NCBI RefSeq assembly: GCF_021026195.1
Contig: NZ_JAJNCT010000009.1
Location: forward strand, 310,001-374,000
Source of the DNA: Comamonas koreensis
GTDB lineage: Bacteria; Pseudomonadota; Gammaproteobacteria; Burkholderiales; Burkholderiaceae_C
Reading direction: 5' to 3'
DNA: 64,000 nt
Shown here: positions 55,906 through 64,000 of the stretch, in pieces
How positions within the stretch are numbered: the stretch's first letter is position 1
Layout: each line of letters opens with the position of its first letter
Position numbers and translations under genes: made by a program
Notes under the pieces: model-generated
What the model was told of the DNA's origin: nothing
What the model saw: only the letters and a program-made list of their open reading frames with translations
Databases searched by the model: none

Positions 55906-56129
55906 GGTGAACCTCCTTGAATCGAACAATACGAACAGTGTAGAAACCAGCACTTTGTTTCAACAATGCCTTTTTGGGACAGCCCTATAACGCTTGGTTA
56001 TGGTGCATGGCATACCGCACAGAGGCGGAAGCGCTGTACCTATAAGCAAATGGCATGCCTGTTGCCCATTTTGCTATGCGACAGGCGGTTTTCAAGCGCC
56101 TATATTTAAGGGTTTTCAGGGGGTGTTCC

Positions 56130-57347
56130 ATGCAGGTTTGCATTCTGGGTGCGGGGATTGTGGGTTTGGCTGCCGCCTATGAGCTGACCCTGGCGGGGCA
56201 CCAGGTGACCGTGGTTGACAAGGCCTCACAGGCTGGCAGTGGCACCAGCATGGGCAATGGTGCGCAGCTGAGCTACAGCTATGTGCAACCGCTGGCCGAC
56301 CCTGGCATCTGGAAGCAGCTGCCCAAGCTGCTGTTCAGCAGCGATTCGCCGCTCAAGTTCCGCCTGCAGGCCGATCCCCAACAGTGGAAATGGGGCCTGG
56401 CCTTTTTGGGTGCCTGCAATGCGGACCGGTCTGCTGCCAGCACCCGCACGTTGCTGCAGCTGGCCGCCGTCAGCCGCCAGCGTTTTGAGGCCATGCAGAC
56501 CCAGGTGGGTGGCGACTGGGACTACAGCAGCACCGGCAAGCTGGTGCTCTACCCCAGCGATGCCGCCGTGCAGTCGGCGCGCCAGCAGCTTGATGTGCAA
56601 AGCCAGCTGGGCAGCGCACCGCAGCGCATCGTCAGCCCCGATGAAGCCGTCGCGCTGGAGCCCGCGCTGGCCGCCTACCGCAGCCAGTTTGCCGGCGCCG
56701 TGCACACGCCCAGCGAATGCGCCGCCGATTGCTACCAGGTCTGCCGCCAGCTCGAAGACTGGCTGCGCCAAAAGGGGGTGAAGTTCATCATGGACACGCC
56801 CATCCAGCGCCTGCGCCGCGAAGGCGGCAAGATCGTCGCACTGGAGACGGCGCAGGGCGATATCGAGGCCGAGCACTTCATTGTTGCGCTGGGCGTGGAC
56901 AGCGTGGCGCTGTGCAAGCCGCTGGGGGTGGATCTGCCGGTCTACCCGCTCAAGGGCTACAGCATCACCCTGGACGTGGCGGCCGCAGGCCACAAGGCGC
57001 CGACGGTGAGCATCACCGACAGCGCGCGCAAGGTGGTGTTTGCGCGCATTGGCCAGCGCCTGCGCGTGGCCGGCATGGTGGAGCTGGTGGGTCATGACCT
57101 GCGCATTCCGCAGGACAAGATTCGCAGCCTCTGCGCCTCTACGGAAGCGGTGTTTCCCGGTTGCAGCGATTACGTCAACGTCCAGCCCTGGGCCGGCCTG
57201 CGCCCGGCCACACCGACTGCCGTGCCGATTGCCATGTCGGCAGGCGCCAGCAATCTCTGGATCAACACTGGGCATGGTGCGCTGGGCTTTACCTTGGCCT
57301 TTGGCACCGCTGCACAGCTGGCCTACGACATCGGCCAGACCGCCTAA
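56130..57347 (+). CDS. dadA: D-amino-acid dehydrogenase-like FAD oxidoreductase
   Basis: This 405-residue FAD protein of the DAO superfamily is close to DadA in layout. Features are the N-terminal dinucleotide fold MQVCILGAGIVGLAAAYELT, NGAQLSYSYVQPLADPG, the central VYPLKGYSITLDV, RLRVAGMVELVGHD, WAGLRPATPTAVPI and INTGHGALGFTLAFGT. E. coli DadA (432 residues) has the same blocks. The start at 56130 is set by the dinucleotide fold and an AGGGGGTG SD. It would oxidise D-amino acids to keto acids, matching the racemase and binding protein on the other side of the 224-bp divergent gap. The exact substrate is unknown. Confidence 0.87.
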   Translation: MQVCILGAGIVGLAAAYELTLAGHQVTVVDKASQAGSGTSMGNGAQLSYSYVQPLADPGIWKQLPKLLFSSDSPLKFRLQADPQQWKWGLAFLGACNADRSAASTRTLLQLAAVSRQRFEAMQTQVGGDWDYSSTGKLVLYPSDAAVQSARQQLDVQSQLGSAPQRIVSPDEAVALEPALAAYRSQFAGAVHTPSECAADCYQVCRQLEDWLRQKGVKFIMDTPIQRLRREGGKIVALETAQGDIEAEHFIVALGVDSVALCKPLGVDLPVYPLKGYSITLDVAAAGHKAPTVSITDSARKVVFARIGQRLRVAGMVELVGHDLRIPQDKIRSLCASTEAVFPGCSDYVNVQPWAGLRPATPTAVPIAMSAGASNLWINTGHGALGFTLAFGTAAQLAYDIGQTA

Positions 57348-57360
57348 GCCGCAAATCCGC

Positions 57361-58260
57361 CTACAGCTGCGCCGCCAGCACCTTCTGCATCTCGCGCGTG
57401 ATGGCCTTGACCAGCAAGGACTGCGGCTGCGAGACCGCGCGGATCGCATTGACCGGCACCTGCAGTCCCGGGGCCAAGGGCAGCACATCGACTTTGCTGT
57501 GGTCTGCCGACAAGGCGGTGCAGCCATCGACCATCGCGACGCCCAAACCGTGGTGGGCCATCGCCAAGGCCGTGTGGTAGGTCTGCACGGTGACAAAGTG
57601 GTCCAGCCCGGCGTTGGATTCGCGGGTCAGCTGGCTCAGCAGCATGCCGACCGGGTCCTGCGCATCCAGGCTGATGGTGGGCACACCGGTCAGGTCATCG
57701 AGCGAGAGGCTGCCCGCGCGCAGCTTGAAGGGCGGCAGCATGCCCTTGGGCACCACGCAGACCATGGGCACGCGCGCCAGGCTCTCCTGCTGCAGGCTGG
57801 CTTGCTGCACATTGCTGAGCACAAAGCCGACATCGGCCTCCTGCATCATCAGCGCCGAGACGATCTGCGGCGAATGCAGCGACTGCAGGCTGACGCTGAC
57901 ATGCGGGTGCTTCTGCTTGAACTGCGCCAGCGCCCGGGGCAGTACCTCATGGCTCAGCGCCAGCACGCTGGCAATGCGCAGCTCATCGCCGTCGCGGCCC
58001 TTGCGCAGGCTGTCGGCCAGGCGCTGCACCTCTTCGAGCTGGGCAAACAGCTTTTCCATATGCGGCAGCAAGGCCAGCGCCTCGCTGGTCGGCGCCAAGC
58101 GGCCCTTGCTGCGCTGGAACAGCGCAAAGCCCAGCTGCAGCTCGGCATGCTGCAAGGTGCGGCTGACGGCCGGCTGCGAGATGTTAATGAGCCGCGCCGC
58201 AGCGCTGACGCTGCCGGTGTGCATCACGGCGTTGAAGACTTCGATATGGCGCAGGCGCAT
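57361..58260 (-). CDS. LysR-family transcriptional regulator (next to dadA-like gene)
   Basis: This 299-residue LysR protein has its HTH at residues about 3-60 (MRLRHIEVFNAVMHTGSVSA, LINISQPAVSRTLQHAELQL) and an effector domain starting near RKGRDGDELRIASVLALSHE. It is convergent with the dadA-like gene (13 bp apart) and 17 bp downstream of the cobalamin adenosyltransferase gene, whose direction it shares. Regulation of the D-amino-acid cluster is plausible from position but unproved. Confidence 0.92.
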   Translation of the reverse strand: MRLRHIEVFNAVMHTGSVSAAARLINISQPAVSRTLQHAELQLGFALFQRSKGRLAPTSEALALLPHMEKLFAQLEEVQRLADSLRKGRDGDELRIASVLALSHEVLPRALAQFKQKHPHVSVSLQSLHSPQIVSALMMQEADVGFVLSNVQQASLQQESLARVPMVCVVPKGMLPPFKLRAGSLSLDDLTGVPTISLDAQDPVGMLLSQLTRESNAGLDHFVTVQTYHTALAMAHHGLGVAMVDGCTALSADHSKVDVLPLAPGLQVPVNAIRAVSQPQSLLVKAITREMQKVLAAQL

Positions 58261-58277
58261 GGGTGGAGCCTCGCGGG

Positions 58278-58880
58278 TCAGCGGCCAGCGCCGATGTTGC
58301 TGCCGCCAGGGCCATCTTCTGCCTGCATGCGCGCCAGCCGCGCGCTCTTCCAGTACACATCGTCACCGCCATCGACGCGGTTGAGCACACGGGCCAGCAC
58401 AAACAGCAGGTCGGACAGGCGGTTGAGGTACTGGCGCGGCGCGGGGCGCATGGCCTCGCCCTGCTCCAGCGCCACCACCATGCGCTCGGCGCGGCGCGCC
58501 ACGGTGCGGCAGACATGGGATTGCGCAGCAGCGCGCGTGCCTGCGGGCAGGATGAATTCGGCCAGGCGCGGCAGCTGCGCGTTGTAGTGCGCCAGCGCGG
58601 TATCGAGCTGCAGCAGTGCATCGTCCTTGAGCAGTTCGTAGCCGGGCATGGACAGCTCACCACCCAGGTTGAACAGCTGGTGCTGGATGTCGATCAGCAG
58701 CTCGCGCACATCGGCGGGCAGGGGCTCGCACAGCAGCAGGCCGATGTGGGAGTTGAGCTCGTCGACATCGCCCATCGCCTGCGGGCGGCCGCTGGCCTTG
58801 GAGACGCGGCTGTTGTCGCCCAGGCCGGTGCTGCCATCGTCACCGGTTCTGGTCGCAATTTGGGAGAGACGGTTGCCCAT
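58278..58880 (-). CDS. Cob(I)yrinic acid a,c-diamide / cob(I)alamin adenosyltransferase, PduO type
   Basis: The enzyme transfers adenosyl from ATP to cob(I)alamin. The 200-residue protein has the ATP-binding N-terminal TRTGDDGSTGLGDNSRVSK, the MGDVDELNSHIGLLL block and the C-terminal RQYLNRLSDLLFVLARVLNR that characterise PduO-type adenosyltransferases. Length is in the normal range (about 180-200). It points the same way as the LysR gene behind it. No cobalamin riboswitch is visible in the 154 bp before it. Confidence 0.93.
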   Translation of the reverse strand: MGNRLSQIATRTGDDGSTGLGDNSRVSKASGRPQAMGDVDELNSHIGLLLCEPLPADVRELLIDIQHQLFNLGGELSMPGYELLKDDALLQLDTALAHYNAQLPRLAEFILPAGTRAAAQSHVCRTVARRAERMVVALEQGEAMRPAPRQYLNRLSDLLFVLARVLNRVDGGDDVYWKSARLARMQAEDGPGGSNIGAGR

Positions 58881-59034
58881 GGGTAATCCTTGTAAAGCGG
58901 CTGTGAATCTCCGCCTATTTTCTGTTACCGGCGCGGTAAATATGTAGCCGAGGCAACACTAAGCAAAAATGATAGCAAACAGCGCCGATTCCGGGTTCAA
59001 TAGAGCCATGTCTGAATGACGAAAGGATCTACAG

Positions 59035-59259
59035 ATGTCTGGCAAGTTTTTCGCCCATTCCTTTGACGCCCGCAGCGTGATGCTGTTTGCATCGATTGCG
59101 GTCACATCGGCAATGGCCAGTGCCCAGCCGTTGAGCAGCAGCCAGCAGCGCATCGGACAGGCCGCCAGCGGCAGCCGCATTATCCAGGTCGACCGCCAAC
59201 TGGGCACCCATGACCCGCGCCGCCACCAAGCGCGCCAGCCGGTCAAAAAGTCTCTCTGA
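59035..59259 (+). CDS. Small putative secreted protein, 74 residues
   Basis: This short frame has a good SD (GAAAGGAT, 6-7 bp before the ATG) and a signal-like N-terminal half with a hydrophobic core (SVMLFASIAVTSAMA then SAQPL). The mature part would be some 45 residues, basic, with SQQRIGQAASGSRIIQVDRQ and a lysine end. A strong terminator lies about 40 bp downstream, which favours a real one-gene transcript. No family is recognised; similar tiny exported proteins are common in Comamonadaceae but uncharacterised. Confidence 0.6.
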   Translation: MSGKFFAHSFDARSVMLFASIAVTSAMASAQPLSSSQQRIGQAASGSRIIQVDRQLGTHDPRRHQARQPVKKSL

Positions 59260-59296
59260 CCGGCGCCCCCCGCCGGTTCTCCCGAACTCTCCCTCT

Positions 59297-59318
59297 CCCC
59301 GCTACGGCGGGGTTTTTT
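59297..59318 (+). terminator. Rho-independent terminator after the small secreted protein gene
   Basis: The hairpin CCCCGC-TACG-GCGGGG is followed by six T. It separates the 74-residue gene from the 2-hydroxyacid dehydrogenase gene. Confidence 0.88.
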
Positions 59319-59394
59319 CATGCCCGGCTGCAGCGCAGCGGACAGCGCTGAAAAGCGGGCGGTGCTATTCTTGGCTCCCGCTCTGGAGAACCCG

Positions 59395-60816
59395 ATGAAC
59401 GCGCCCACCTCCCCCCACGTCCTGGCTGCTGAACAGCGCCCTATTCCCGATGCCTTCATGGCAGCGCTGAGTGCCCGTTTTGGCAGCCAGTGCGTGACCT
59501 CGCAGGCCGTGCGCGAGCAGCATGGCCGCGACGAAGGATCCATCACCGCGCCGCCACCGGCCGCCGTGGTCTATGCCGAATCCAGCCAGGATGTGCAGGA
59601 TGCCGTGGCCCTGTGCCACCAGTACGAAGTGCCTGTCATCGCCTACGGCGCCGGCTCGTCGCTGGAAGGCCATCTGCTGGCCGTGCAAGGCGGCATCAGC
59701 ATCGATGTGAACCGCATGAATAAAGTGCTGTCCATCGACACCGAGGACCTGACCATCACCGTGCAACCGGGTATCACCCGCAAGCAGCTCAACGAGGCGA
59801 TCAAGGACACGGGCTTTTTCTTCCCGATCGACCCGGGTGCGGACGCCTCCATTGGCGGCATGGCATCGACCCGCGCCAGCGGCACCAATGCCGTGCGCTA
59901 CGGCACCATGCGCGAGAACGTGCTGGCACTGGAGGTGGTGACCGCCATCGGCCAGCTGATCCGCACCGGCAACCGCGCCAAGAAAAGCGCGGCCGGCTAC
60001 GACCTGACGCGGCTGATGGTGGGCAGCGAAGGCACCCTGGGCATCTTTACCGAGATCAGCCTGCGCATCTACCCGCTGCCCGAGGCGGTGAGCGCCGCCA
60101 TCTGCTCGTTCCCGACCATTGAAGCGGCCGTGCGCACTGTCATCGAGACCATCCAGATGGGTATTCCGATTGCGCGCGTGGAGCTGATCGATGTGAATGC
60201 GGTGCGCATGGTCAATGCCTACAGCAAGCTCGATCTGCGCGAGGAACCGATGCTGCTGATGGAGTTCCATGGCTCGCCCACCGGCGTCAAGGAACAGGCC
60301 GAGATGGTGCAGGACCTGGCCAGCGAGCATGGCGGCAATGCCTTTGAATGGGCCGAACGCCCGGAAGACCGCACGCGCCTCTTCACCGCCCGCCACAACG
60401 CCTATTTTGCGGCCGTCTCCAGCGTGCCGGGCTGCCGCTGCATCACCACCGATACCTGTGTGCCCATCAGCCGCCTGGCCGATGCACTGCTGCAGTGCGT
60501 GACCGAGGCCGATGCCAGCGGCATCCCCTACTTCCTCGTGGGCCACGTGGGCGACGGCAACTTCCACTTCGGCTACCTGATCGACCCGGACAACGACAGC
60601 CAGCGCGCGCAGGCCGAGCAGCTCAACCACCAGCTGGTGCAGCGCGCCATTGCGCTGGGCGGCACCTGCACCGGCGAGCACGGCATTGGCGTGCACAAGC
60701 AGGGCTTTTTGCTGGAAGAGGCCGGCGAAGGCGCCGTGGCGATGATGCGCGCCATCAAGCAGGCGCTGGACCCGAAGAACATCCTGAACCCGGGCAAGAT
60801 CTTCCAGCTGGGCTGA
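59395..60816 (+). CDS. FAD-linked 2-hydroxyacid oxidase/dehydrogenase (GlcD / D-lactate dehydrogenase type)
   Basis: This 473-residue flavoprotein has a PCMH-type FAD domain followed by the FAD-linked oxidase C-terminal domain. Features are VIAYGAGSSLEGHLLAVQGG, PIDPGADASIGGMASTRASG, RLMVGSEGTLGIFTEISLRI, VELIDVNAVRMVNAYS, GHVGDGNFHFGYLID (the metal/substrate HxGDGNxH motif) and the end CTGEHGIGVHKQGFL. ATG 59395 fits the family length better than the in-frame codon at 59320. Likely substrate is D-lactate or glycolate. As no glcE/glcF partner follows, a single-subunit D-lactate dehydrogenase is favoured. Confidence 0.92.
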   Translation: MNAPTSPHVLAAEQRPIPDAFMAALSARFGSQCVTSQAVREQHGRDEGSITAPPPAAVVYAESSQDVQDAVALCHQYEVPVIAYGAGSSLEGHLLAVQGGISIDVNRMNKVLSIDTEDLTITVQPGITRKQLNEAIKDTGFFFPIDPGADASIGGMASTRASGTNAVRYGTMRENVLALEVVTAIGQLIRTGNRAKKSAAGYDLTRLMVGSEGTLGIFTEISLRIYPLPEAVSAAICSFPTIEAAVRTVIETIQMGIPIARVELIDVNAVRMVNAYSKLDLREEPMLLMEFHGSPTGVKEQAEMVQDLASEHGGNAFEWAERPEDRTRLFTARHNAYFAAVSSVPGCRCITTDTCVPISRLADALLQCVTEADASGIPYFLVGHVGDGNFHFGYLIDPDNDSQRAQAEQLNHQLVQRAIALGGTCTGEHGIGVHKQGFLLEEAGEGAVAMMRAIKQALDPKNILNPGKIFQLG

Positions 60817-60833
60817 TCGACAGGACCCCCTTA

Positions 60834-61099
60834 GAACCTGTTCAAAGTCTCCTCGCGCCGCGACAGTGTCTTTGCGAGATGGGATGCGAGGCGCAACACC
60901 GCAGCAATAGCCGCGCTATTGCGAGGATTTGCAACGACGCAGACCGCTCGCAAAGCCACTGTCCCTACGGGTTGGAGTGAAATCGGGCGATTTCTGCGCG
61001 CTGGCCCTTGCTTGCACCCCGGTGCAAGCTGCGGACCATCGCTTCGAACTCATCCCGATTGCACTCCAACGCGGCTGCGTAGAGACTTTGAACAGGTTC
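60834..61099. mobile_element. MITE-like element with 18-bp terminal inverted repeats and TTA target duplication
   Basis: The ends are GAACCTGTTCAAAGTCTC (60834-60851) and its exact complement GAGACTTTGAACAGGTTC (61082-61099). TTA occurs directly outside both ends (60831-60833 and 61100-61102), as expected of a target-site duplication. The 266-bp interior has no gene but several perfect hairpins: GCAATAG..CTATTGC, CTTGCAC..GTGCAAG and GAAATCG..CGATTTC. It fills the 378-bp gap between the dehydrogenase and MFS genes together with the terminator. It would need a transposase in trans; none is seen here. Confidence 0.82.
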
Positions 61100-61105
61100 T
61101 TAGCC

Positions 61106-61142
61106 AAAGGCCCGCGCCACCAAGCGGTTGCGCGGGCCTTTT
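61106..61142. terminator. Bidirectional rho-independent terminator between convergent genes
   Basis: The stem AAAGGCCCGCGC / GCGCGGGCCTTT has A residues on one side and TTTT on the other, so it can act in both directions. It lies between the convergent 2-hydroxyacid dehydrogenase and MFS genes. Confidence 0.9.
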
Positions 61143-61194
61143 AACGCCTTCTGGCGGGTTTTCTGCTGCTACCTAGAGGGTAGACGCTTAGTCC

Positions 61195-62514
61195 TTATGC
61201 AGGCACCACAGCCGCCTTCTGCTTGCGTGCGGCAACCCCGGCACCGACAAACCCGGCGGAGACCACGCTCAGCACCATGCCCACGGCTGCGCCAAAGAAC
61301 ACGCCGGCGTTCATGTGGTGGTCCAGCATGTAGCCAAACACCGGGGCGGCCAGACAAAAGCCCAGGTCCAGGCCCGAGTACACGGTGCCATAGACCCGGC
61401 CGGTGGCGCCCGGCGGCGCAGCGCGCTTGACCAGCATGTCCCGCGAAGGGCCGGCCAGGCCGGTGCCGATACCGGCCAGTGCCGCCACGCCCAGGGCCAC
61501 ATAGCCGGGCAGCCAGCCGGTGCCCACCAGCGCCAGCAAGATGCCGGAGAACAGCAGGCAGGCAGAGATGACTTTCTCCAGCCGCTCCACCCGGCCCACC
61601 AGAAAACCGCCCAGCACCATGCCGGCGGCGCCAAACAGCATGTAGCCGGTGACCACATAGGCGGTGATGCTGGCAGGCAGCCCATAGAGCTGCTGCAACG
61701 CGGGGCTGGAGAAGGACTGGATGGCGCTCATCGCGCAGGTGGTCCAGAAAAAGAAGGAGAAGCACAGCCAGACCGATGGCAGCTTCAGGAAGGCCATCGG
61801 GTGCTCTTGCGGGCCAGCAGCAGTACCGGCGGCCTTGGGTGCGGCGCCAGCCAGGCTGACGCGGTCATCGAGCGCATCGCGGTTGATGACCATGATGGCC
61901 AGGATGATGGCCGCCAGCGCGGCACCGCAGAGGCAGGCGACGCGCCAGGAGCCGGTGGCCGAGGTGATGCCGGCCATGAACACCGGCGCTGCCGCCCAGC
62001 CCAGGTTGCCCGAGAGCCCATGCACCGAGAAGCCATGGCCCAGGCGCTGCGGCGAGAGGCGCTTGTTGAGGATGGTGAAATCCACTGGGTGGAAGGGCGC
62101 ATTGCCCAGGCCAGCAAAGATGGCGGCCAGCATCAGCTGCGCATAGCTGTTGGCAGTGCCGGCAATGACACCGGCCACCGCAAAGCTGCTGAGCGCGGCA
62201 AACATGATGGGGCGGGCGCCAAAGCGGTCGACCACAAAGCCGGCCAGCGCCTGGCCCACGCCCGAGACGATGAAAAAGGCCGACACCAGCACGCTGAGCT
62301 CGGAATAGCTGAAGCCGAAGTCCGCAATCAACCAGGGAAACAGCGGCGGCAGCAGCAGGTGGAAGAAGTGCGAGGAGCCATGGGCCAGGCCCACCAGGCC
62401 GATGGTGCGCGAATCCTGCCGCAGGCTGCCCAAGGCTTTCGGGTCGGATGCGCCGGGGTCCGGTGCGGCGTTCGATGTTGTTGTGCTGGTTGTCATGGCA
62501 GCGATGTTAGCCAA
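61195..62514 (-). CDS. MFS transporter (12 membrane segments)
   Basis: This 439-residue major-facilitator protein starts at ATG 62514 (or 62496). After a Thr/Ser-rich cytoplasmic start, membrane segments include GLAHGSSHFFHLLLPPLFPW, SVLVSAFFIVSGVGQALAGF (with the following DRFGARP loop), IFAGLGNAPFHPVDF, YMLFGAAGMVLGGFLVG and VALGVAALAGIGTGLAG (with the SRDMLVKRAA loop after it). The 'HFFH' and 'PFHP' stretches are reminiscent of FsmR-type exporters (fosmidomycin resistance family). The gene is divergent from an AraC regulator, 113 bp apart, which is the likely controller. Substrate unknown. Confidence 0.9.
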   Translation of the reverse strand: MANIAAMTTSTTTSNAAPDPGASDPKALGSLRQDSRTIGLVGLAHGSSHFFHLLLPPLFPWLIADFGFSYSELSVLVSAFFIVSGVGQALAGFVVDRFGARPIMFAALSSFAVAGVIAGTANSYAQLMLAAIFAGLGNAPFHPVDFTILNKRLSPQRLGHGFSVHGLSGNLGWAAAPVFMAGITSATGSWRVACLCGAALAAIILAIMVINRDALDDRVSLAGAAPKAAGTAAGPQEHPMAFLKLPSVWLCFSFFFWTTCAMSAIQSFSSPALQQLYGLPASITAYVVTGYMLFGAAGMVLGGFLVGRVERLEKVISACLLFSGILLALVGTGWLPGYVALGVAALAGIGTGLAGPSRDMLVKRAAPPGATGRVYGTVYSGLDLGFCLAAPVFGYMLDHHMNAGVFFGAAVGMVLSVVSAGFVGAGVAARKQKAAVVPA

Positions 62515-62627
62515 AGCCCTGTCGGCATGTATGCGACAGAAGGACGATTACTATCGCCAATGTGCCAAGCTGATGCGCCTGGCACGTTTGCCCTTGCCCA
62601 CCGCGAACCGCCTTGCGACCTGCCGCC

Positions 62628-63539
62628 ATGACTTCTGCCGTGACTGCCACCCCGCCCCCACCGGCACGCGCTGCCGCCGGTGGCGACGCTGCCAGTGCCC
62701 GCCGTGCCTGGCTGTATGTGGATTCGCTCACCCCGCATCTGTTTGTGCCCACCGCCGATCGCCCCGTGCGCGCCAAGCTGCGCGAGCTCAGCGGGGACAC
62801 CCAGGTGCTGCCCCACCAGCATGCCTGGGCGCAGTTGGCCATCTCGGTCACCGGCACCGTGCACCTGCGCGTGCCGTCGGCCACCTTTGTGGTGCCACCC
62901 CGGCGCGCGCTGTGGATTCCGCCTGGCGTCGAGCATGCGGTGACCCTGGTGGAGACGGCCGAGCTGCGCACCCTCTACATCTACCAGGCCGAGGGCCAGT
63001 GCGGCCCCGGCCCGGGCGACAGCGCCTCCAATCTGTGGCGCCGCTGCCGTGTGCTGGAGGTCTCCGAGCTGATGCGCGCCCTGGTCTGCGACCTGCCCAC
63101 CGAACCGGATGGCGGACCCGCGCCCAGCGCCGGGCAACTGGCGCGCGAACGCCATGTCAGCGCGCTGCTGCTCGATGAACTGCGCCAGGCCACCCAGCTC
63201 GATCTGCGGGTGGACATGCCGCGCGACAAGCGCCTGCACAGCCTGTGCCAGGCCGTTCTGGACGACCCGCTGGCGCATGACAGCCTGCAGGCCTTTGCGC
63301 ACAACAGCGGCGCCAGCCCCCGCACCATTGCGCGCCTGTTCCGCCAGGAGCTGGGCTGCACCTACCTGCAGTGGCGCCAGCAGGTCATTCTGGCCAAGGC
63401 GGTGGAGCTGGGTGCCAGCGGCCTGGCCATTGGCCAGATTGCCGCCGAGCTGGGCTATACGCCCAGCGCCTTCAGTGCGATGGTGCAGCGCGCCTGCGGT
63501 CTGTCGCCGGTACGTTTTCTGGGTATGCAAACCCGCTAG
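62628..63539 (+). CDS. AraC-family transcriptional regulator
   Basis: This 303-residue protein has an N-terminal cupin-like sensor (VLPHQHAWAQLAISVTGTVH, WIPPGVEHAVTLV) and a C-terminal AraC/XylS HTH pair (about residues 200-300). The first HTH is near HDSLQAFAHNSGASPRTIAR, and LGCTYLQWRQQVILAKAVEL and AAELGYTPSAFSAMVQRACG complete the signature. It is divergent from the MFS gene and so may control it in response to a small effector. The start at 62628 is preferred because the earlier in-frame codon at 62613 gives no SD improvement. Confidence 0.92.
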   Translation: MTSAVTATPPPPARAAAGGDAASARRAWLYVDSLTPHLFVPTADRPVRAKLRELSGDTQVLPHQHAWAQLAISVTGTVHLRVPSATFVVPPRRALWIPPGVEHAVTLVETAELRTLYIYQAEGQCGPGPGDSASNLWRRCRVLEVSELMRALVCDLPTEPDGGPAPSAGQLARERHVSALLLDELRQATQLDLRVDMPRDKRLHSLCQAVLDDPLAHDSLQAFAHNSGASPRTIARLFRQELGCTYLQWRQQVILAKAVELGASGLAIGQIAAELGYTPSAFSAMVQRACGLSPVRFLGMQTR

Positions 63540-63587
63540 GAATCTGTTCTCCCCCGTCTCGTCTCCAACCTCTGTCATTGCCCCACC

Positions 63588-64000
63588 ATGCCCCTGCACA
63601 GCTACGAACCCCGCCAAGGCCACCGCCTGCCCCATGATCCCTTCAACGCCATCGTCGGCCCGCGCCCGATTGGCTGGATCTCCAGCATCAGCAGCAGCGG
63701 TGTGCTGAACCTGGCGCCCTACAGCTTCTTCAATGCCTTCAACTATGTGCCGCCCATCGTCGGCTTTGCCAGCGTGGGGCGCAAGGACAGCCTGAACAAC
63801 ATCGAGGCCACGGGCGAGTTTGTGTGGAACCTGGCGAGCGAACCGCTGGCCGAGGCGATGAACCAGAGCTGCGCAGCCGTCGGCCCCGAGGTCAATGAGT
63901 TCGAACTGGCGGGCCTGGCCACCGAACCCTCGCACCTGGTGCGCCCACCGCGCGTGCAAGCCAGCCTGGTGACGATGGAATGCCGCTGTACCCAGATCGT
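63588..64000 (+). CDS. Flavin reductase-like FMN-binding protein (N-terminal part, cut by window end)
   Basis: The visible 137 codons run off the window. The sequence has the flavin-reductase split-barrel pattern: RPIGWISSISSSGVLNLAPY, SFFNAFNYVPPIVGFASVGR, KDSLNNIEATGEFVWNLAS and FELAGLATEPSHLVRPPRV. Proteins of this DIM6/NTAB-like group use FMN, sometimes as reductases for flavin monooxygenases. No function can be set without the rest of the gene. It lies 48 bp behind the AraC gene. Confidence 0.88.
   Translation, partial: MPLHSYEPRQGHRLPHDPFNAIVGPRPIGWISSISSSGVLNLAPYSFFNAFNYVPPIVGFASVGRKDSLNNIEATGEFVWNLASEPLAEAMNQSCAAVGPEVNEFELAGLATEPSHLVRPPRVQASLVTMECRCTQI

Noticed and set aside
58881..59034. 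Cobalamin riboswitch before the adenosyltransferase gene
   Set aside because: No B12-box-like sequence or extended stem structure is visible in the 154-bp gap, which is also short for that riboswitch.

Overview
The window reads as chromosomal DNA of a GC-rich betaproteobacterium, most likely a member of the Comamonadaceae (Comamonas/Delftia type). The reasons are the high-GC codon use, an orphan Bug-type solute-binding receptor, a free-standing homocysteine-binding half of MetH, a PxpB-PxpC fusion with DUF969/DUF979 transporter genes, and many LysR regulators. No rRNA, tRNA, CRISPR array or phage module was seen. All assignments come from reading translations and motifs; no database search was possible.

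Layout. (1) 1-7.8 kb: a pyroglutamate (5-oxoproline) operon on the minus strand, DUF969-DUF979-pcp-pxpA-pxpBC followed by a biotin carboxylase/BCCP gene that leaves the window. A divergent GntR regulator sits upstream, with twin palindromic operator candidates. A 134-bp tandem repeat that copies the start region of the carboxylase gene lies between pxpBC and that gene. (2) 7.9-13.1 kb: LysR regulator, benzoylformate decarboxylase, Bug receptor and aldehyde dehydrogenase, a benzoylformate/aromatic aldehyde pathway. (3) 13.1-16.4 kb: the MetH N-terminal half and divergent recQ. (4) 16.5-20.7 kb: an HscC-type Hsp70 with a J-like protein that lacks HPD, plus two small genes. (5) 20.9-23.3 kb: a secreted protein with an internal duplication, and a lipoprotein gene frameshifted at a nine-G tract.

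(6) 23.3-47.9 kb is the centrepiece: a contact-dependent-inhibition (CDI) type two-partner secretion island, all on the minus strand. Transcription would run from a small TpsA-like gene, through the CdiB transporter, the ~3800-residue CdiA and its immunity gene, into a decayed second copy of the toxin tip with a second intact immunity gene. Next come a 1373-residue CdiA without a TPS domain, its likely immunity gene, and an AT-rich tail of orphan toxin and immunity remnants that includes a barstar-like gene and an unannotated 47-codon toxin tail.

(7) 48-64 kb is ordinary metabolism and transport: FetAB iron exporter, AidB-like acyl-CoA dehydrogenase, L-serine dehydratase, LysR, a hotdog thioesterase, a probable D-amino-acid/acidic-amino-acid cluster (racemase, binding protein, DadA-like, LysR), a PduO cobalamin adenosyltransferase, an FAD-linked 2-hydroxyacid dehydrogenase, a MITE-like element, an MFS exporter, an AraC regulator and the start of a flavin reductase-like gene.

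The most interesting points are the toxin/immunity stockpile (duplicated toxin tip plus immunity, CdiA without a TPS domain, orphan tail), the tandem repeat of a gene start with coupled mini-ORFs, and the homopolymer-frameshifted lipoprotein.
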